The notes beneath the pieces are model-generated. The model did no database searches. It was not told the origin of the DNA and saw only the letters and a list, made by a program, of their open reading frames with translations. DNA of 64,000 bases. It comes from Methylobacterium sp. CB376 (lineage in GTDB: Bacteria; Pseudomonadota; Alphaproteobacteria; Rhizobiales; Beijerinckiaceae). A program made the translations under genes and the position numbers. This document shows positions 27,422 through 36,304 of this stretch, piece after piece. Positions within the stretch are counted from its first letter, which is position 1, and each line of letters begins with the position of its first letter. The DNA lies in NCBI RefSeq assembly GCF_029714205.1, contig NZ_CP121648.1:5023501-5087500 (forward strand), given 5' to 3'.

Positions 27422-27862
27422 ATGGCGCCGCGCCGCAGCTTCTCGGACTTCGCGGCCGCCGTCGCCAGGGCGGCGGGCAAGCCCGTCACCTTCGCGCTCA
27501 GCATCGCGATCATCCTCATCTGGGCGGTCAGCGGCCCGTTCTTCCACTACTCCGATACGTGGCAGCTGATCATCAACACAGGCACCACCATCATCACCTT
27601 CCTGATGGTGTTCCTGATCCAGAATACTCAGAACCGGGACGGCGCCGCGATCCAGGCGAAGCTCGACGAGCTGATCCGCGCGAGCGCGGCGCAGAACGTC
27701 TATATCGGGATCGAGCACCTGACCGAGGAGGAGCTCGACTCCCTGCGGGCGCGCTGCGAGGCGCGGGCCAAGAGCGCCCGCGCCGCCGAGGCCGCCGATG
27801 CGGCGCAGGGCGCCGCCAACGCCAAGGCGGCGCGCGCCGCCGCCCGGGTCGTCGGGAGCTGA
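27422..27862 (+). CDS. Low-affinity iron permease family protein
   Basis: A 146-residue protein with two membrane segments (TFALSIAIILIWAVSGPFF and IINTGTTIITFLMVFLIQ) and the conserved QNTQNRDGAAIQAKLDELIRA stretch of the low-affinity iron permease family. Despite the name, bacterial members have no proven iron transport. The C-terminus is Ala-rich and variable. ATG 27422 has GGAG 7 nt before it; an upstream ATG at 27356 is less likely. It is divergent from mgtE. Confidence 0.87.
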   Translation: MAPRRSFSDFAAAVARAAGKPVTFALSIAIILIWAVSGPFFHYSDTWQLIINTGTTIITFLMVFLIQNTQNRDGAAIQAKLDELIRASAAQNVYIGIEHLTEEELDSLRARCEARAKSARAAEAADAAQGAANAKAARAAARVVGS

Positions 27863-27908
27863 GCGGCGGGGCTCACCCGGGCTCCGGACCGACCTCCGGG
27901 GCGCCGGA

Positions 27909-29330
27909 TCAGAGCGGCGGCAGCCGCCCGTGCCAGTCCGTGGCCTGCTGGTAGGCCTGCCCGATCCGCAGGGCCGTCGCCTCCTCGTAGCCGCGGCAGG
28001 CGATCTGCAGGGAGAGCGGCAGCCCCTCCGCGGTGAAGCCGCACGGCAGGGCGAGGGCGCAGAGTTCGAGGAAATTGCCGAAGCGGGTGAAGCGCGAGGG
28101 GACAACCGCCTGGTCGACCGCGTCGAGCGGGATGGCCGCGGTCTCGGTGGTCGGCGTCAGCAGGGCGTCGAGCCCCGCCATCGCCCGGTCGAAGGCGCGC
28201 TTCATGTCCTGCTGCAGGCGCCGCGTGCGCAGGTAATCCCGCGCCGAGACCGAGGCGCCCGACAGGATGCGGGCGCGCACGTCCTCGTCGAGGGGCGCGG
28301 CGAAATCCTCCGCGATCGCGCCGTTGTGGAAGTAGGCCTCGGCGTTGACGATCGCCGCGGCGTTGACGAAGTCGACGAAGCGGAACGGCAGGCGGGTGTC
28401 GACGATCTCGGCCCCGAGCCGGTCGACGAGGTCGAGGGCGCGGTCGTAGGCGGCCAGCATCTCGGGGGCGCAGCCCTCCCGCTCGGCGGCGGGCATCCGG
28501 CCGAGCCGCATCCCGCGGACGCCGCGCTCCAGGCCGGGCAGGGGATCGACCGGCACCACGCCCCGGGTGTTGGGGTCGAGGGGGTCGGGGCCCTGGAGCA
28601 CGTTGTAGAGCAGGGCCACGTCCTCGACGCTGCGCGCCATCGGGCCGGGCGTGTCGAGCGTGGTCGAGAGGGGCAGCACGCCCGCCGTGCTGACGCGCCC
28701 GACCGTGACCTTCAGCCCGGTGATGCCGCAGAAGGAGGCCGGCAGCCGCACGGAGCCGCCGGTATCGGTGCCGATCGCCCAGGGCGCCATCCGGCTCGCC
28801 ACCGCCACGCCCGAGCCGCTGCTCGACCCGCCCGGAACGCGCGGGCGCGCCGGGTCCCAGGGATTGAGCGGCGTGCCCATGTGCTGGTTGGTGCCCCAGC
28901 CCCCGAAGGCGAATTCCACCGTGTGGGTCTTGCCGAGCAGGATCATGCCCTGCGCGATCATCCGCTTCGCGACCGTGGCGGAGGCGGTGGCGCGCTGGAC
29001 CCGCCGGGTCATCGAGCCGCCGGTCGAGATTCGTCCCTCGACGTCGATCAGGTCCTTGAGGGCGACCGGCACGCCGTGGAGCGGACCCACGGCGTGGCCG
29101 GAGCGGATTGCCCGCTCGGCGCCCTCCGCGGCGAGGCGCGCATCCGCCGCGTAGACCTCCACGAAGGCGTGCAGCCGCGGCTCCAGCCGGTCGATCCGGG
29201 CGAGCAGCGCCTCGACCGCGTCGACGGGGGAGAGGCGCCGCGCCGCGATCGCCCGGGCGAGGCTCGCGGCCGACATCAGGGCGGGATCGGTCTCGCGCGG
29301 GAGGGCGTCGGTCGGGAGGGCGTCGGTCAT
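27909..29330 (-). CDS. Amidase signature family amidohydrolase
   Basis: A 473-residue amidase signature enzyme. The Ser-cisSer-Lys triad is visible: K92 (VALKDLI), the Ser-rich loop GGSSSGSG (167-174) and nucleophile S193 (TDTGGSVRLP). GatA is unlikely because the C-terminal pattern is not that of GatA and no gatB/gatC is near; the substrate is unknown. ATG 29330 starts a protein whose first codons contain a duplicated 15-nt unit (DALPTDALP). It is 114 bp downstream of a peptide-type binding protein gene, so its substrate may be imported. Confidence 0.9.
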   Translation of the reverse strand: MTDALPTDALPRETDPALMSAASLARAIAARRLSPVDAVEALLARIDRLEPRLHAFVEVYAADARLAAEGAERAIRSGHAVGPLHGVPVALKDLIDVEGRISTGGSMTRRVQRATASATVAKRMIAQGMILLGKTHTVEFAFGGWGTNQHMGTPLNPWDPARPRVPGGSSSGSGVAVASRMAPWAIGTDTGGSVRLPASFCGITGLKVTVGRVSTAGVLPLSTTLDTPGPMARSVEDVALLYNVLQGPDPLDPNTRGVVPVDPLPGLERGVRGMRLGRMPAAEREGCAPEMLAAYDRALDLVDRLGAEIVDTRLPFRFVDFVNAAAIVNAEAYFHNGAIAEDFAAPLDEDVRARILSGASVSARDYLRTRRLQQDMKRAFDRAMAGLDALLTPTTETAAIPLDAVDQAVVPSRFTRFGNFLELCALALPCGFTAEGLPLSLQIACRGYEEATALRIGQAYQQATDWHGRLPPL

Positions 29331-29352
29331 CGGGGGCGTCTCCCGGGGCTGG

Positions 29353-29448
29353 GCATCGTTCCTGCCGCCGAAGCGGTGACCGCTTCGGCGGCGGGAATGA
29401 GGCGGGATCGAGAGCCTGAGCGGAATTGCCTGCGGCAATCCCGCTCAG
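29353..29448. repeat. Dispersed repeat family B copy with two strong hairpins
   Basis: A 13-bp perfect stem (29364-29376 with 29380-29392, loop TGA) is followed by a 15-bp stem with one mismatch (29416-29430 with 29434-29448, loop TGC). The second hairpin contains the stop codon of the binding protein gene. The layout matches the copy at 18139-18212. It could act as a transcription attenuator or mRNA stabiliser between the binding protein and amidase genes. Confidence 0.8.
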
Positions 29449-31079
29449 GGCAGGCTCACGCGCGTGAGGTCGACGAACCAGGATTGGGGCGAGACGAAGC
29501 CCCGCAGCTTGGGCGACATGGCGCGGGCGTTGAGGTCGTGCACGATGTAGAGCCAGGGCGGGTTGTCGACGAGGCGCTCATGCGCCGTCCGGGTCGCCGC
29601 CGCGATCGCGGCCGGGTCGGTCGCCTCCGCCAGGGTAGCGAGGGCGGCATCGAAGGCCTCGTCCTTCCACTGCTCGAAGTTGAAGCCCTTCGGGGAAAAA
29701 CTCGCCGACGAGAAGTAGCGCGCCATGATCCCGGCATCCGAGGAGGGCGAGCTGATGTTGAGCGCCGTCGCGCCCTGGAGCGCGGGCGCGTCCGGGGTGG
29801 CGCGGGCCGCGTTCAGCAGCACCTGCCACTCCACCACCTGGAACGTGACGTCGACGTTGCAGGTCTGCTTGAGGTTCTCCTGCAGGAACTCGTTCATGGG
29901 CAGCGGCTGCATCTGCCCGGAGCCCGAGGTCGAGATCATCACCTTGAGGGCGAGCGGCTTCCCGGCCGCGTAGCCGGCTTCCGCGAGCAGCGCCTTGCCC
30001 TTCTCCGGATCGAGCCGGTAGCGGTGGGCGGGGGCGCCGAAATTCGGGTCGCTCGCCTTCAGCCAGCCGACCGAGGGCTCGGCGGTGCCGTTCAGGAAGC
30101 CGACCAGGGCCTCCCGGTCGATGCAGTAATTGAGGGCTTGGCGCACCCGCACGTCCTTGAGCGGGCTGTTCGCCGCCCCGATGTTGAAGAACCACGGCCA
30201 GACATGCGGGTAGGAGCCGGTGGTGATGGTGAACCCCGCCTGCTTGAGCGAGGGAATGCCGTCCGGCGCGGGCGCCTCGATCCAGTCGACCTGGCCGGCG
30301 CGGAGGGCGGCGATGCGGGCATTCGCCTCGGGGATCGGCATCAGCCGCACCCGGTCGAGCTTCGCCCGGTTCTCCGCATCCCAGTAGCCGTCGTGGCGCT
30401 GCAGCTCGACCGCCTCGCGGGGCGTCACCTTGACGATGCGGAACGGCCCGGTGCCGGCCGCCGGCAGGGCGGCGACCTTGGCCCAGTCCCGCCCCGCCCT
30501 CTCGAACGAGGCCGGCGAGGTGAACAGCAGGTAGACCACCATGTAGGGGAAGTAGGAGGCGGGCGTGGTCGTGGTGATGGCGACCGTGTCGGCGTCGAGC
30601 TTCCGGTAGGAGTCGAGGAGCGGCACCCGGGCCCGGGAGATGCCGGCGGCGGGCGGCTCGTAGTGCGGGCTGTCGGGCTTGAAGTAGCGGTCGAGGTTCC
30701 AGATCACCGCGTCGGCGTCGAAGGGGGTGCCGTCGTGGAAGGTCACGCCCCGGCGCAGGTGGAAGATCCAGGTCCGCTTGTCCTCGGGCGATTGCTCGTA
30801 GCGTTCCGCCAAGCCCGGCCGCAGGGTGGCGAGCCGGTCGGTGCGGGAGAGGTCCCACAGCACCAGCCCCTCGAAGACCGGGTAGCCGAGGAAGCGCATG
30901 CCCTCGAAGCCGTTGTTGGGCATGCCGGTCGCGGTCGGCACGTCGGCGGCCGTCATGGCGATGCGCAGGACGCTCTCGGCGCCGGCCGGCGCCGCGCCGG
31001 CGAGGAGGCCGATCAGGGCCGCGGCGGCCGGCGCCGCTCGGGTCGGGACCGGCAGGGACGGGAGGCGGGGCGGGGTCAT
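29445..31079 (-). CDS. ABC transporter substrate-binding protein, oligopeptide/nickel type
   Basis: A 544-residue periplasmic binding protein of SBP family 5. A signal peptide ends near residue 32 (AAPAGA). Conserved parts are AERYEQSPEDKRTWIFHLRRGVTFHDG, TGPFRIV and VRQALNYCIDREALV. No permease or ATPase gene is nearby, so it is an orphan that must use a transporter encoded elsewhere. ATG 31079 is chosen because the upstream frame is made of the 12-nt minisatellite. Its stop lies within a hairpin. Confidence 0.92.
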   Translation of the reverse strand: MTPPRLPSLPVPTRAAPAAAALIGLLAGAAPAGAESVLRIAMTAADVPTATGMPNNGFEGMRFLGYPVFEGLVLWDLSRTDRLATLRPGLAERYEQSPEDKRTWIFHLRRGVTFHDGTPFDADAVIWNLDRYFKPDSPHYEPPAAGISRARVPLLDSYRKLDADTVAITTTTPASYFPYMVVYLLFTSPASFERAGRDWAKVAALPAAGTGPFRIVKVTPREAVELQRHDGYWDAENRAKLDRVRLMPIPEANARIAALRAGQVDWIEAPAPDGIPSLKQAGFTITTGSYPHVWPWFFNIGAANSPLKDVRVRQALNYCIDREALVGFLNGTAEPSVGWLKASDPNFGAPAHRYRLDPEKGKALLAEAGYAAGKPLALKVMISTSGSGQMQPLPMNEFLQENLKQTCNVDVTFQVVEWQVLLNAARATPDAPALQGATALNISSPSSDAGIMARYFSSASFSPKGFNFEQWKDEAFDAALATLAEATDPAAIAAATRTAHERLVDNPPWLYIVHDLNARAMSPKLRGFVSPQSWFVDLTRVSLP

Positions 31080-31118
31080 CGGGGCGATTCCGGGCGCGTT
31101 CTTGCGCCCGGCCGCCCG

Positions 31119-31190
31119 CAAGACTCGGGCCAAGACCCCGGCCAAGACCCCGGCCAAGACTCCGGCCAAGACTCCGGCCAAGACTCGGGC
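31119..31190. repeat. 12-nt minisatellite, six units
   Basis: Six head-to-tail 12-nt units (CAAGACCCCGGC with C/T and G/C variants) lie 39 bp upstream of the binding protein start and 162 bp upstream of dgoK. The unit is a multiple of three and stays open in all frames, which lengthens spurious frames. Copy number may vary among strains. Confidence 0.95.
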
Positions 31191-31351
31191 GCGACAAGGT
31201 TCTGCGCCAGTCGCTCCTCCCGACGCTCGCCGCCCCAGTGAATGCCGCCCGGCGGGCTCGGCCGGGCGGCAGCGGGCAACGCGGGAGATCGGCCGCACGG
31301 TGCCTCCGCGGCGGGTTGCCTCCGCGCGCGCGAGCGTGCAGCGTGACGGGC

Positions 31352-32239
31352 ATGATCGCGATCGATTGGGGAACGAGCAGCGCGCGGGCCTACCGGCTCG
31401 GGCCGACGGGGTCGGTGACGGAGCGGCGCGAGACCGGGCGCGGCATCATGCAGGTCGCGGGCGGGGATTTCCCGGCGGCGTTGCGCGACCTCGCCGGAGA
31501 CTGGATCGCGGCGGGCGAGGGGCGGGTGCTCCTCTCCGGCATGATCGGCAGCCGGCAGGGCTGGCGCGAGGTTCCCTACCGGGCCTGCCCGGCCGGCCTC
31601 GCGGACCTCGCCGCGGGCGTCGAGGCGGTGCCGTTCCCGGGCGCGGCCGTGCGCATCGTGCCGGGCCTCAGCGCCCGCGACGCGTCCGGGATCCCGGAGG
31701 TGATGCGGGGCGAGGAGGTCCAGGTCTTCGGCGCCCTCGACGGACGGGAGGAGGCGCTGCTGTGCCTGCCGGGCAGCCACAGCAAATGGGTGCGGGTGCG
31801 CGGCGGGCGAATCGCCGGCTTCGTCACCAGCCTGACCGGCGAGGCCTTCGCGGCGCTGAGGGAGCACACGATCCTCGGCCGCATGATGCGGGGCGCGCCC
31901 GAGCCGGGCGGGGCCTTCGACGCGGGCGTCGCCCGGGCGGCGGAGCCCGGCGGGCTCCTGCACCACCTGTTCGGCACCCGCACCCTCGGCCTGTTCGGAC
32001 GGCTTCCCGAGGCGGAGGCGGCGAGCTACCTGTCGGGTCTGCTGATCGGTCACGACGTGCGGGCGAACCTGCCCGCCGGCGAGGCGGTGGACCTGATCGG
32101 GTCCGGGCCGCTGATGGCGCTCTACGGGCGCGCCATCGCGGCCTGCGGCGGAACGGCCCGGGCCGGCGACCCGGACGCGGCCCTGCGCGGTCTCGCGCGG
32201 ATCGGGGAGACGATCGCATGGGAGTGCGCATGGGCGTGA
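31352..32239 (+). CDS. dgoK: 2-dehydro-3-deoxygalactonokinase
   Basis: A 295-residue kinase that phosphorylates 2-keto-3-deoxygalactonate in the oxidative galactose (De Ley-Doudoroff) pathway. DgoK motifs are IAIDWGTSSARAYRL at the N-terminus, LSGMIGSRQGW, PGLSARDASGIPEVMRGEE, LPGSHSKW and TGEAFA. Its end overlaps the dgoA start by 22 nt, which indicates co-translation. The galactose dehydrogenase module lies about 11 kb away at 43652-46929. Confidence 0.94.
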   Translation: MIAIDWGTSSARAYRLGPTGSVTERRETGRGIMQVAGGDFPAALRDLAGDWIAAGEGRVLLSGMIGSRQGWREVPYRACPAGLADLAAGVEAVPFPGAAVRIVPGLSARDASGIPEVMRGEEVQVFGALDGREEALLCLPGSHSKWVRVRGGRIAGFVTSLTGEAFAALREHTILGRMMRGAPEPGGAFDAGVARAAEPGGLLHHLFGTRTLGLFGRLPEAEAASYLSGLLIGHDVRANLPAGEAVDLIGSGPLMALYGRAIAACGGTARAGDPDAALRGLARIGETIAWECAWA

Positions 32240-32847
32240 CGGAGTGGCTCGGGCGCTGCCCGCTGGTGGCGATCCTGCGGGGCGTGCGGCCGGACGAGGT
32301 CGAGGCGGTGGCGGAGGCCCTGGTCGCGTCGGGCATCGTCATCGTCGAGGTGCCGCTGAACTCGCCGGACCCGATCGCGAGCGTGCGCCGCCTCGCCGCC
32401 CGCTTCGGCGAGCGCGCCCTGATCGGGGCCGGCACGGTGCGGCGCCGCGAGGAGGTGGCGGCCGTGGCGGAGGCGGGCGGGCGGCTGCTCGTCACGCCCC
32501 ACGCGGCCCCCGAGCTCGTGCGCGAGGCCAAGGCGCGCGGCATGGTGACGATGCCGGGCTTCCTCACCCCGGCGGAGGCCTTCGCGCTGATCGACGCGGG
32601 CACCGACGCGCTCAAGCTCTTCCCCGCCGAGGCGGGCGGCCCCGCCACCCTGCGGGCGCTGCGCGCCGTGCTGCCGCCCGAGGTGCCGCTGCTGCCGGTC
32701 GGCGGGGTCGACGCGCAGAGCCTGCCGGCCTGGCGCGCGGCGGGGGCCGCCGGCTACGGCTGCGGCTCGTCGCTCTACCGGCCCGGCGACGCGCCCGAGA
32801 CGGTCGCCGCCAAGGCCCGCGCCCTCGTCGCGGCGCTCGCCGCCTGA
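32218..32847 (+). CDS. dgoA: 2-dehydro-3-deoxy-6-phosphogalactonate aldolase
   Basis: A 209-residue class I KDPG/KDPGal aldolase. It splits 2-keto-3-deoxy-6-phosphogalactonate into pyruvate and glyceraldehyde 3-phosphate. E44 (IVEVPLNSP) and the Schiff-base lysine K133 (ALKLFPAE) are in place. VEVPLNSPDP rather than the EVTLRTP pattern of KDPG aldolase favours the galactonate enzyme, as does the overlap with dgoK. ATG 32230 is an alternative start with its own GGGAG. Confidence 0.93.
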   Translation: MGVRMGVTEWLGRCPLVAILRGVRPDEVEAVAEALVASGIVIVEVPLNSPDPIASVRRLAARFGERALIGAGTVRRREEVAAVAEAGGRLLVTPHAAPELVREAKARGMVTMPGFLTPAEAFALIDAGTDALKLFPAEAGGPATLRALRAVLPPEVPLLPVGGVDAQSLPAWRAAGAAGYGCGSSLYRPGDAPETVAAKARALVAALAA

Positions 32848-32881
32848 TCCGGGCGACCGCGCGGCGCAGGCGCCGTTGCCC

Positions 32882-33760
32882 TCACGCCGGTGTGTCCGGC
32901 AGCCGCAGCAGCGGCTCGCCCATCCGGATGCGGGTGCCCTCGGCAACGCCCTCGCAGAGGCGAAAGCCCGGGGGCGCCAGCACGATGATCGTCGAGCCGT
33001 GCTGGAACCAGCCCATCTCCTCGCCCTTGGCGAGCCTCGCGTCGCAGGGGAGGGTGCGCGGCCCCTGCGCGCGCAGGTCGAGGTCGGTGCCGAGGAAGCG
33101 CAGGCGCAGGCTCGCGACCAGGATCGCCGCCACCGGCACCAGCACGAGGGGGTGACCGCCGGCGGCGAGCCGGGTGCGGATCACCGCCCGCTCGTTCCTG
33201 CAGAACAGCGCCTCGACGCGCTTGAGCGCGATCGGGTTCACGTTCCAGGTGTCGCCCGCGATGTGGGTCACCGACTCGACCCTGCAATCGTGCGGCGCGT
33301 GGAAGCGGTGGTACATCGAGGAGGTCAGGCGCAGGGTCACGTAGGTCCCGTCGCGGACCTGCGCCACCGTGGCGGCGTCCGGCACGAGGTCGGCGAGGCC
33401 GTAGGGGAAGCCCTTGACCTGGAACACCCGCGTGCCCTCGATCGGCCCGCTCGCCCCCACGATCGCGTCGCAGGGGCTGGTGAGCAGCCCGGGATCGGGG
33501 TCGATCGGCCGCGCGCCCTCCTTCAATTCGCGGATGAAGCAGTCGTGCATGCTGCGGAACCGCGTCGTCCTGGCCTCGGACAGGTCGAGGTCCGAGAACA
33601 GCCGCCAGATCGCGATCGACGCGTCGCGCACCAGCGGGTTCTCGATCCGGCTGAACCAGCCGATGAAGCGGGTGGCGAGGCGCCGCGGGATGCGGTTGGT
33701 GAGGAGGAAGTTGAGGTCTTCCTGCGCGGCGATGCGGGCGAGGGTGGCGCGCAGTGTCAT
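32882..33760 (-). CDS. psd: Phosphatidylserine decarboxylase
   Basis: A 292-residue proenzyme of the long (E. coli-like) group. It makes phosphatidylethanolamine on the inner membrane. Self-cleavage should occur in the HGST motif (254-257), where S256 becomes the pyruvoyl group. Other conserved parts are FIRELKEGARPID, SPCDAIVG and YHRFHAPHDCRV. It is divergent from the aminotransferase gene with only 35 bp between starts. Confidence 0.92.
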   Translation of the reverse strand: MTLRATLARIAAQEDLNFLLTNRIPRRLATRFIGWFSRIENPLVRDASIAIWRLFSDLDLSEARTTRFRSMHDCFIRELKEGARPIDPDPGLLTSPCDAIVGASGPIEGTRVFQVKGFPYGLADLVPDAATVAQVRDGTYVTLRLTSSMYHRFHAPHDCRVESVTHIAGDTWNVNPIALKRVEALFCRNERAVIRTRLAAGGHPLVLVPVAAILVASLRLRFLGTDLDLRAQGPRTLPCDARLAKGEEMGWFQHGSTIIVLAPPGFRLCEGVAEGTRIRMGEPLLRLPDTPA

Positions 33761-33795
33761 CGTGCCGTGAACTCGCCCCGGTACTGCGCCTGCTC

Positions 33796-35504
33796 ATGAT
33801 CGCGCATTGGTTCCTCCTCGCCCTCGCTCCCCTCGGCGTCGCCGCCGCCCTGAAGCTGCGCAGCCGCCTGCAACTCTCGCGGGCCAAGCATCGCTCGCTG
33901 ACCGGCCACGCGCGGATGTCCCGGCGCGTCGCCGGCCTGATCCCGTTCTACGAGTACGGCCCGGACCGCTTCTTCCGGGCCGACGGCGCCCCCAGCCGGT
34001 GGCCGAGCGCCGCCGGGCCGGGTTCGAGCGCCTCGCCGCCCTCTACCGGGATCGTTTTGCAGAAACGCGACGGCGCACCGCGGCCCTGCGCGACGGCCTG
34101 TCGGACCTGCAATTCACCAGCCTCTACCGGGTGCCGTTCCAGTTCGCGCGGCTCACCCGCGACCAGCTCGGCGCGGGCAGCTTCCTCGCCGAATCCTCGG
34201 GCGTGACGGTGACCGACCTCGACGGCAACGTCTTCTACGACCTCGCCGGCTCCTACGGGGTCAACCTGTTCGGCTACGACGCCTACAAGGCCTGCCTCGC
34301 CCGCGGGGCGGAGCGGGTGGCGGCGCTCGGCCCGGTGCTCGGCGCCTACCACCCGGTCGTGGAGCGCAACGTCGCGCGCCTGCGCGCGGTGTCGGGGCTC
34401 GACGAGGTCTCCTTCCACATGTCGGGCACCGAGGCGGTGATGCAGGCGGTGCGGCTCGCCCGCTACCACACGGGCCGCTCGCACCTGGTGCGCTTCTGCG
34501 GCGCCTATCACGGCTGGTGGGGCGACGTGCAGCCGGGCATCGGCAACCCGGTCCCGGCGCGCGACACCTACACGCTGAGCGAGATGTCCGAGCGGACGCT
34601 CGCGGTGCTGCGCGGCCGCCGCGACATCGCCTGCGTCCTCGTCAACCCGCTCCAGGCGCTGCACCCGAACCAGGGCGCGCCCTCGGATTCCGCCCTGGTC
34701 GACAGCGGCCGCAGCGCCGCCTTCGACCGCGCCGCCTATTCGCAGTGGCTCGCCCGCCTGCGCGAGGTCTGCACCGCGCGCGGCATCGTGCTGATCTTCG
34801 ACGAGGTCTTCGTCGGGTTCCGCCTCGCGCCGGGCGGCGCGCAGGCCTATTTCGGCGTGAAGGCCGACATGGTGACCTACGGCAAGACCGTGGGCGGCGG
34901 CCTGCCGATCGGCGTGCTCTGCGGCCGGCGCGACCTGATGCGCCGCTACCGGGACGACCGTCCGGTCGACATCTGCTTCGCCCGCGGCACGTTCAATTCG
35001 CATCCGAGCGTGATGGGGGCGATGGACGCCTTCCTCGACGCGCTGGAGCGCCCCGAGACGCAGGCGCTCTACGAGGGGCTGGACGCGCGCTGGAACGGCC
35101 GGGCGGAGGCGCTGAACCGCCGCCTCGCGGAGGAGGGGCTGCCGGTCCGGGTGGCGAACCTCTCGACGATCTGGACCGTCCTCTACACGCGGCCGTCGCG
35201 GTACAACTGGATGTTCCAGTACTACCTGCGCGCGGAGGGGCTCGCCCTGTCCTGGGTGGGGACGGGCCGGCTGATCTTCAGCCTGAATTACGGCGAGGCC
35301 GAATTCGCGGCCGTGGCGGACCACTTCGTGGCGGCGGCGCGCGCCATGGAGGCGGATGGCTGGTGGCACCCGCTCGCCCGCACCAACAAGCAGATCCGCC
35401 GCGCCATCCTGCGGGAGCTGGTCGCGGCGCGCTGGGCCGGCTGGCTCGGCGAGCGCGGCGGCGGGACGGCGGTCGCGGCGCCGGCCGCGCGCTCGGCCTC
35501 GTGA
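33796..35504 (+). pseudogene. Membrane-anchored class III aminotransferase (glutamate-1-semialdehyde aminomutase-like), frameshifted
   Basis: The reading frame from ATG 33796 encodes a membrane anchor (HWFLLALAPLGVAAAL), a basic segment and FYEYGPDRFFRADGAP. The rest of the protein continues in another frame. One extra C in the C5 run at 33989-33993 would join them as DGAPQPVAERRRAGFERL and give about 569 residues. The PLP lysine is in YGKTVGGGLPIG (about K364 of the repaired protein), with DEVFVGFR and the SFHMSGTEAVMQA region typical of the family. Unlike HemL it carries an N-terminal extension and membrane anchor; its substrate is unknown. The break is either a real lesion, variable homopolymer or sequencing error. 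Confidence 0.82.
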
Positions 35505-35598
35505 CCGCAGGGCGGCTGCCCAGGCGCGGGAGCCGGCCCCGGCCGCTCGGCCCGGGCCGTCACCGGGGGTCCCGGAGCGCGCCGGTCGGCCTCGGGCC

Positions 35599-36069
35599 TC
35601 AGCGCACCGCGTAGACGTCGTAGACCGGCCCGCCCGGGAGCCGCTGCCCGACGCCGACCGCGAGGAGGCGGGCGAGCCAGGCGAGGTCGGCCGCCGCGGT
35701 CTCGAAGCGCATCGCCGCGCGGAAGTAGTACGCCCCCGGATCCACCGCCTCGCCGCGCCCGACGCGCTCCAGCACCTCGGGCGGCCCCGCCCGCAGGCCC
35801 GTATACTGGCAGGCGATCAGCCCGCCCCCGGCCTCCCTGAGGGTCAGGCGGACGTCGAGATGGGTCGTGCCGTCGGGCTCCACCCGCAGCCAGTCGGCCC
35901 CGCCGCCCGGGACGACCTCGCCGCGCAGGCGCGGCCCCGCGAAGTGCCCGCCCGCGACCGGCACGATGCGCAGGGCCCCGCCGCGGCTCGGCCCGATCCC
36001 CTGCGGCGCGTCCACCGCGAGGGTCAGCCGGAACAGGAACTCGGTCTCGAGCGGGAGGGGGGTGTCCAT
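35599..36069 (-). CDS. DUF3237 family protein
   Basis: A 156-residue protein with the DUF3237 pattern: LETEFLFRLTLAVD at the start, GGHFAGPRLRGEVVPGGGADWL, and a C-terminal YYFRAAMRFET and PVYDVYAVR. These form a small beta-barrel of unknown function, often in single-gene units. No signal peptide with ATG 36069. It is convergent with the aminotransferase gene. Confidence 0.87.
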   Translation of the reverse strand: MDTPLPLETEFLFRLTLAVDAPQGIGPSRGGALRIVPVAGGHFAGPRLRGEVVPGGGADWLRVEPDGTTHLDVRLTLREAGGGLIACQYTGLRAGPPEVLERVGRGEAVDPGAYYFRAAMRFETAAADLAWLARLLAVGVGQRLPGGPVYDVYAVR

Positions 36070-36185
36070 GGCGGATCTCCGGTCCATCCGGCCGGGCCGG
36101 ATCCCGCCCATCATCGGCGCCGGCGGGCCGCGCGCAATCCCGGAGAGACCGTCGGCTGCCCGCAGATGCGCCGGCGCGGGCGGTC

Positions 36186-36245
36186 GAGGCCGGTATTTTA
36201 GAGTTCATCAACCCTACTTTTTTACCTGAATTTATCGTGACGCGA
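36186..36245. promoter_or_regulatory. AT-rich divergent promoter region
   Basis: About 60 bp of clearly AT-rich sequence with runs TTTTTT and AATTTATCG stand out in otherwise GC-rich DNA, between the divergent DUF3237 gene and the SGNH/MBOAT operon. This is the likely promoter of one or both; I cannot define -10 and -35 boxes with certainty. Confidence 0.4.
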
Positions 36246-36304
36246 GCGAGGATGACCCGTCCGATCCACTTCCTCACGCTGCGTCAGCGGCAGGGTCCGT
36301 CGCC

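Noticed and set aside
27798..31241. A 1147-codon open frame on the plus strand
   Set aside because: It is antisense to the amidase and binding protein genes, with shadow-like composition and no motif.
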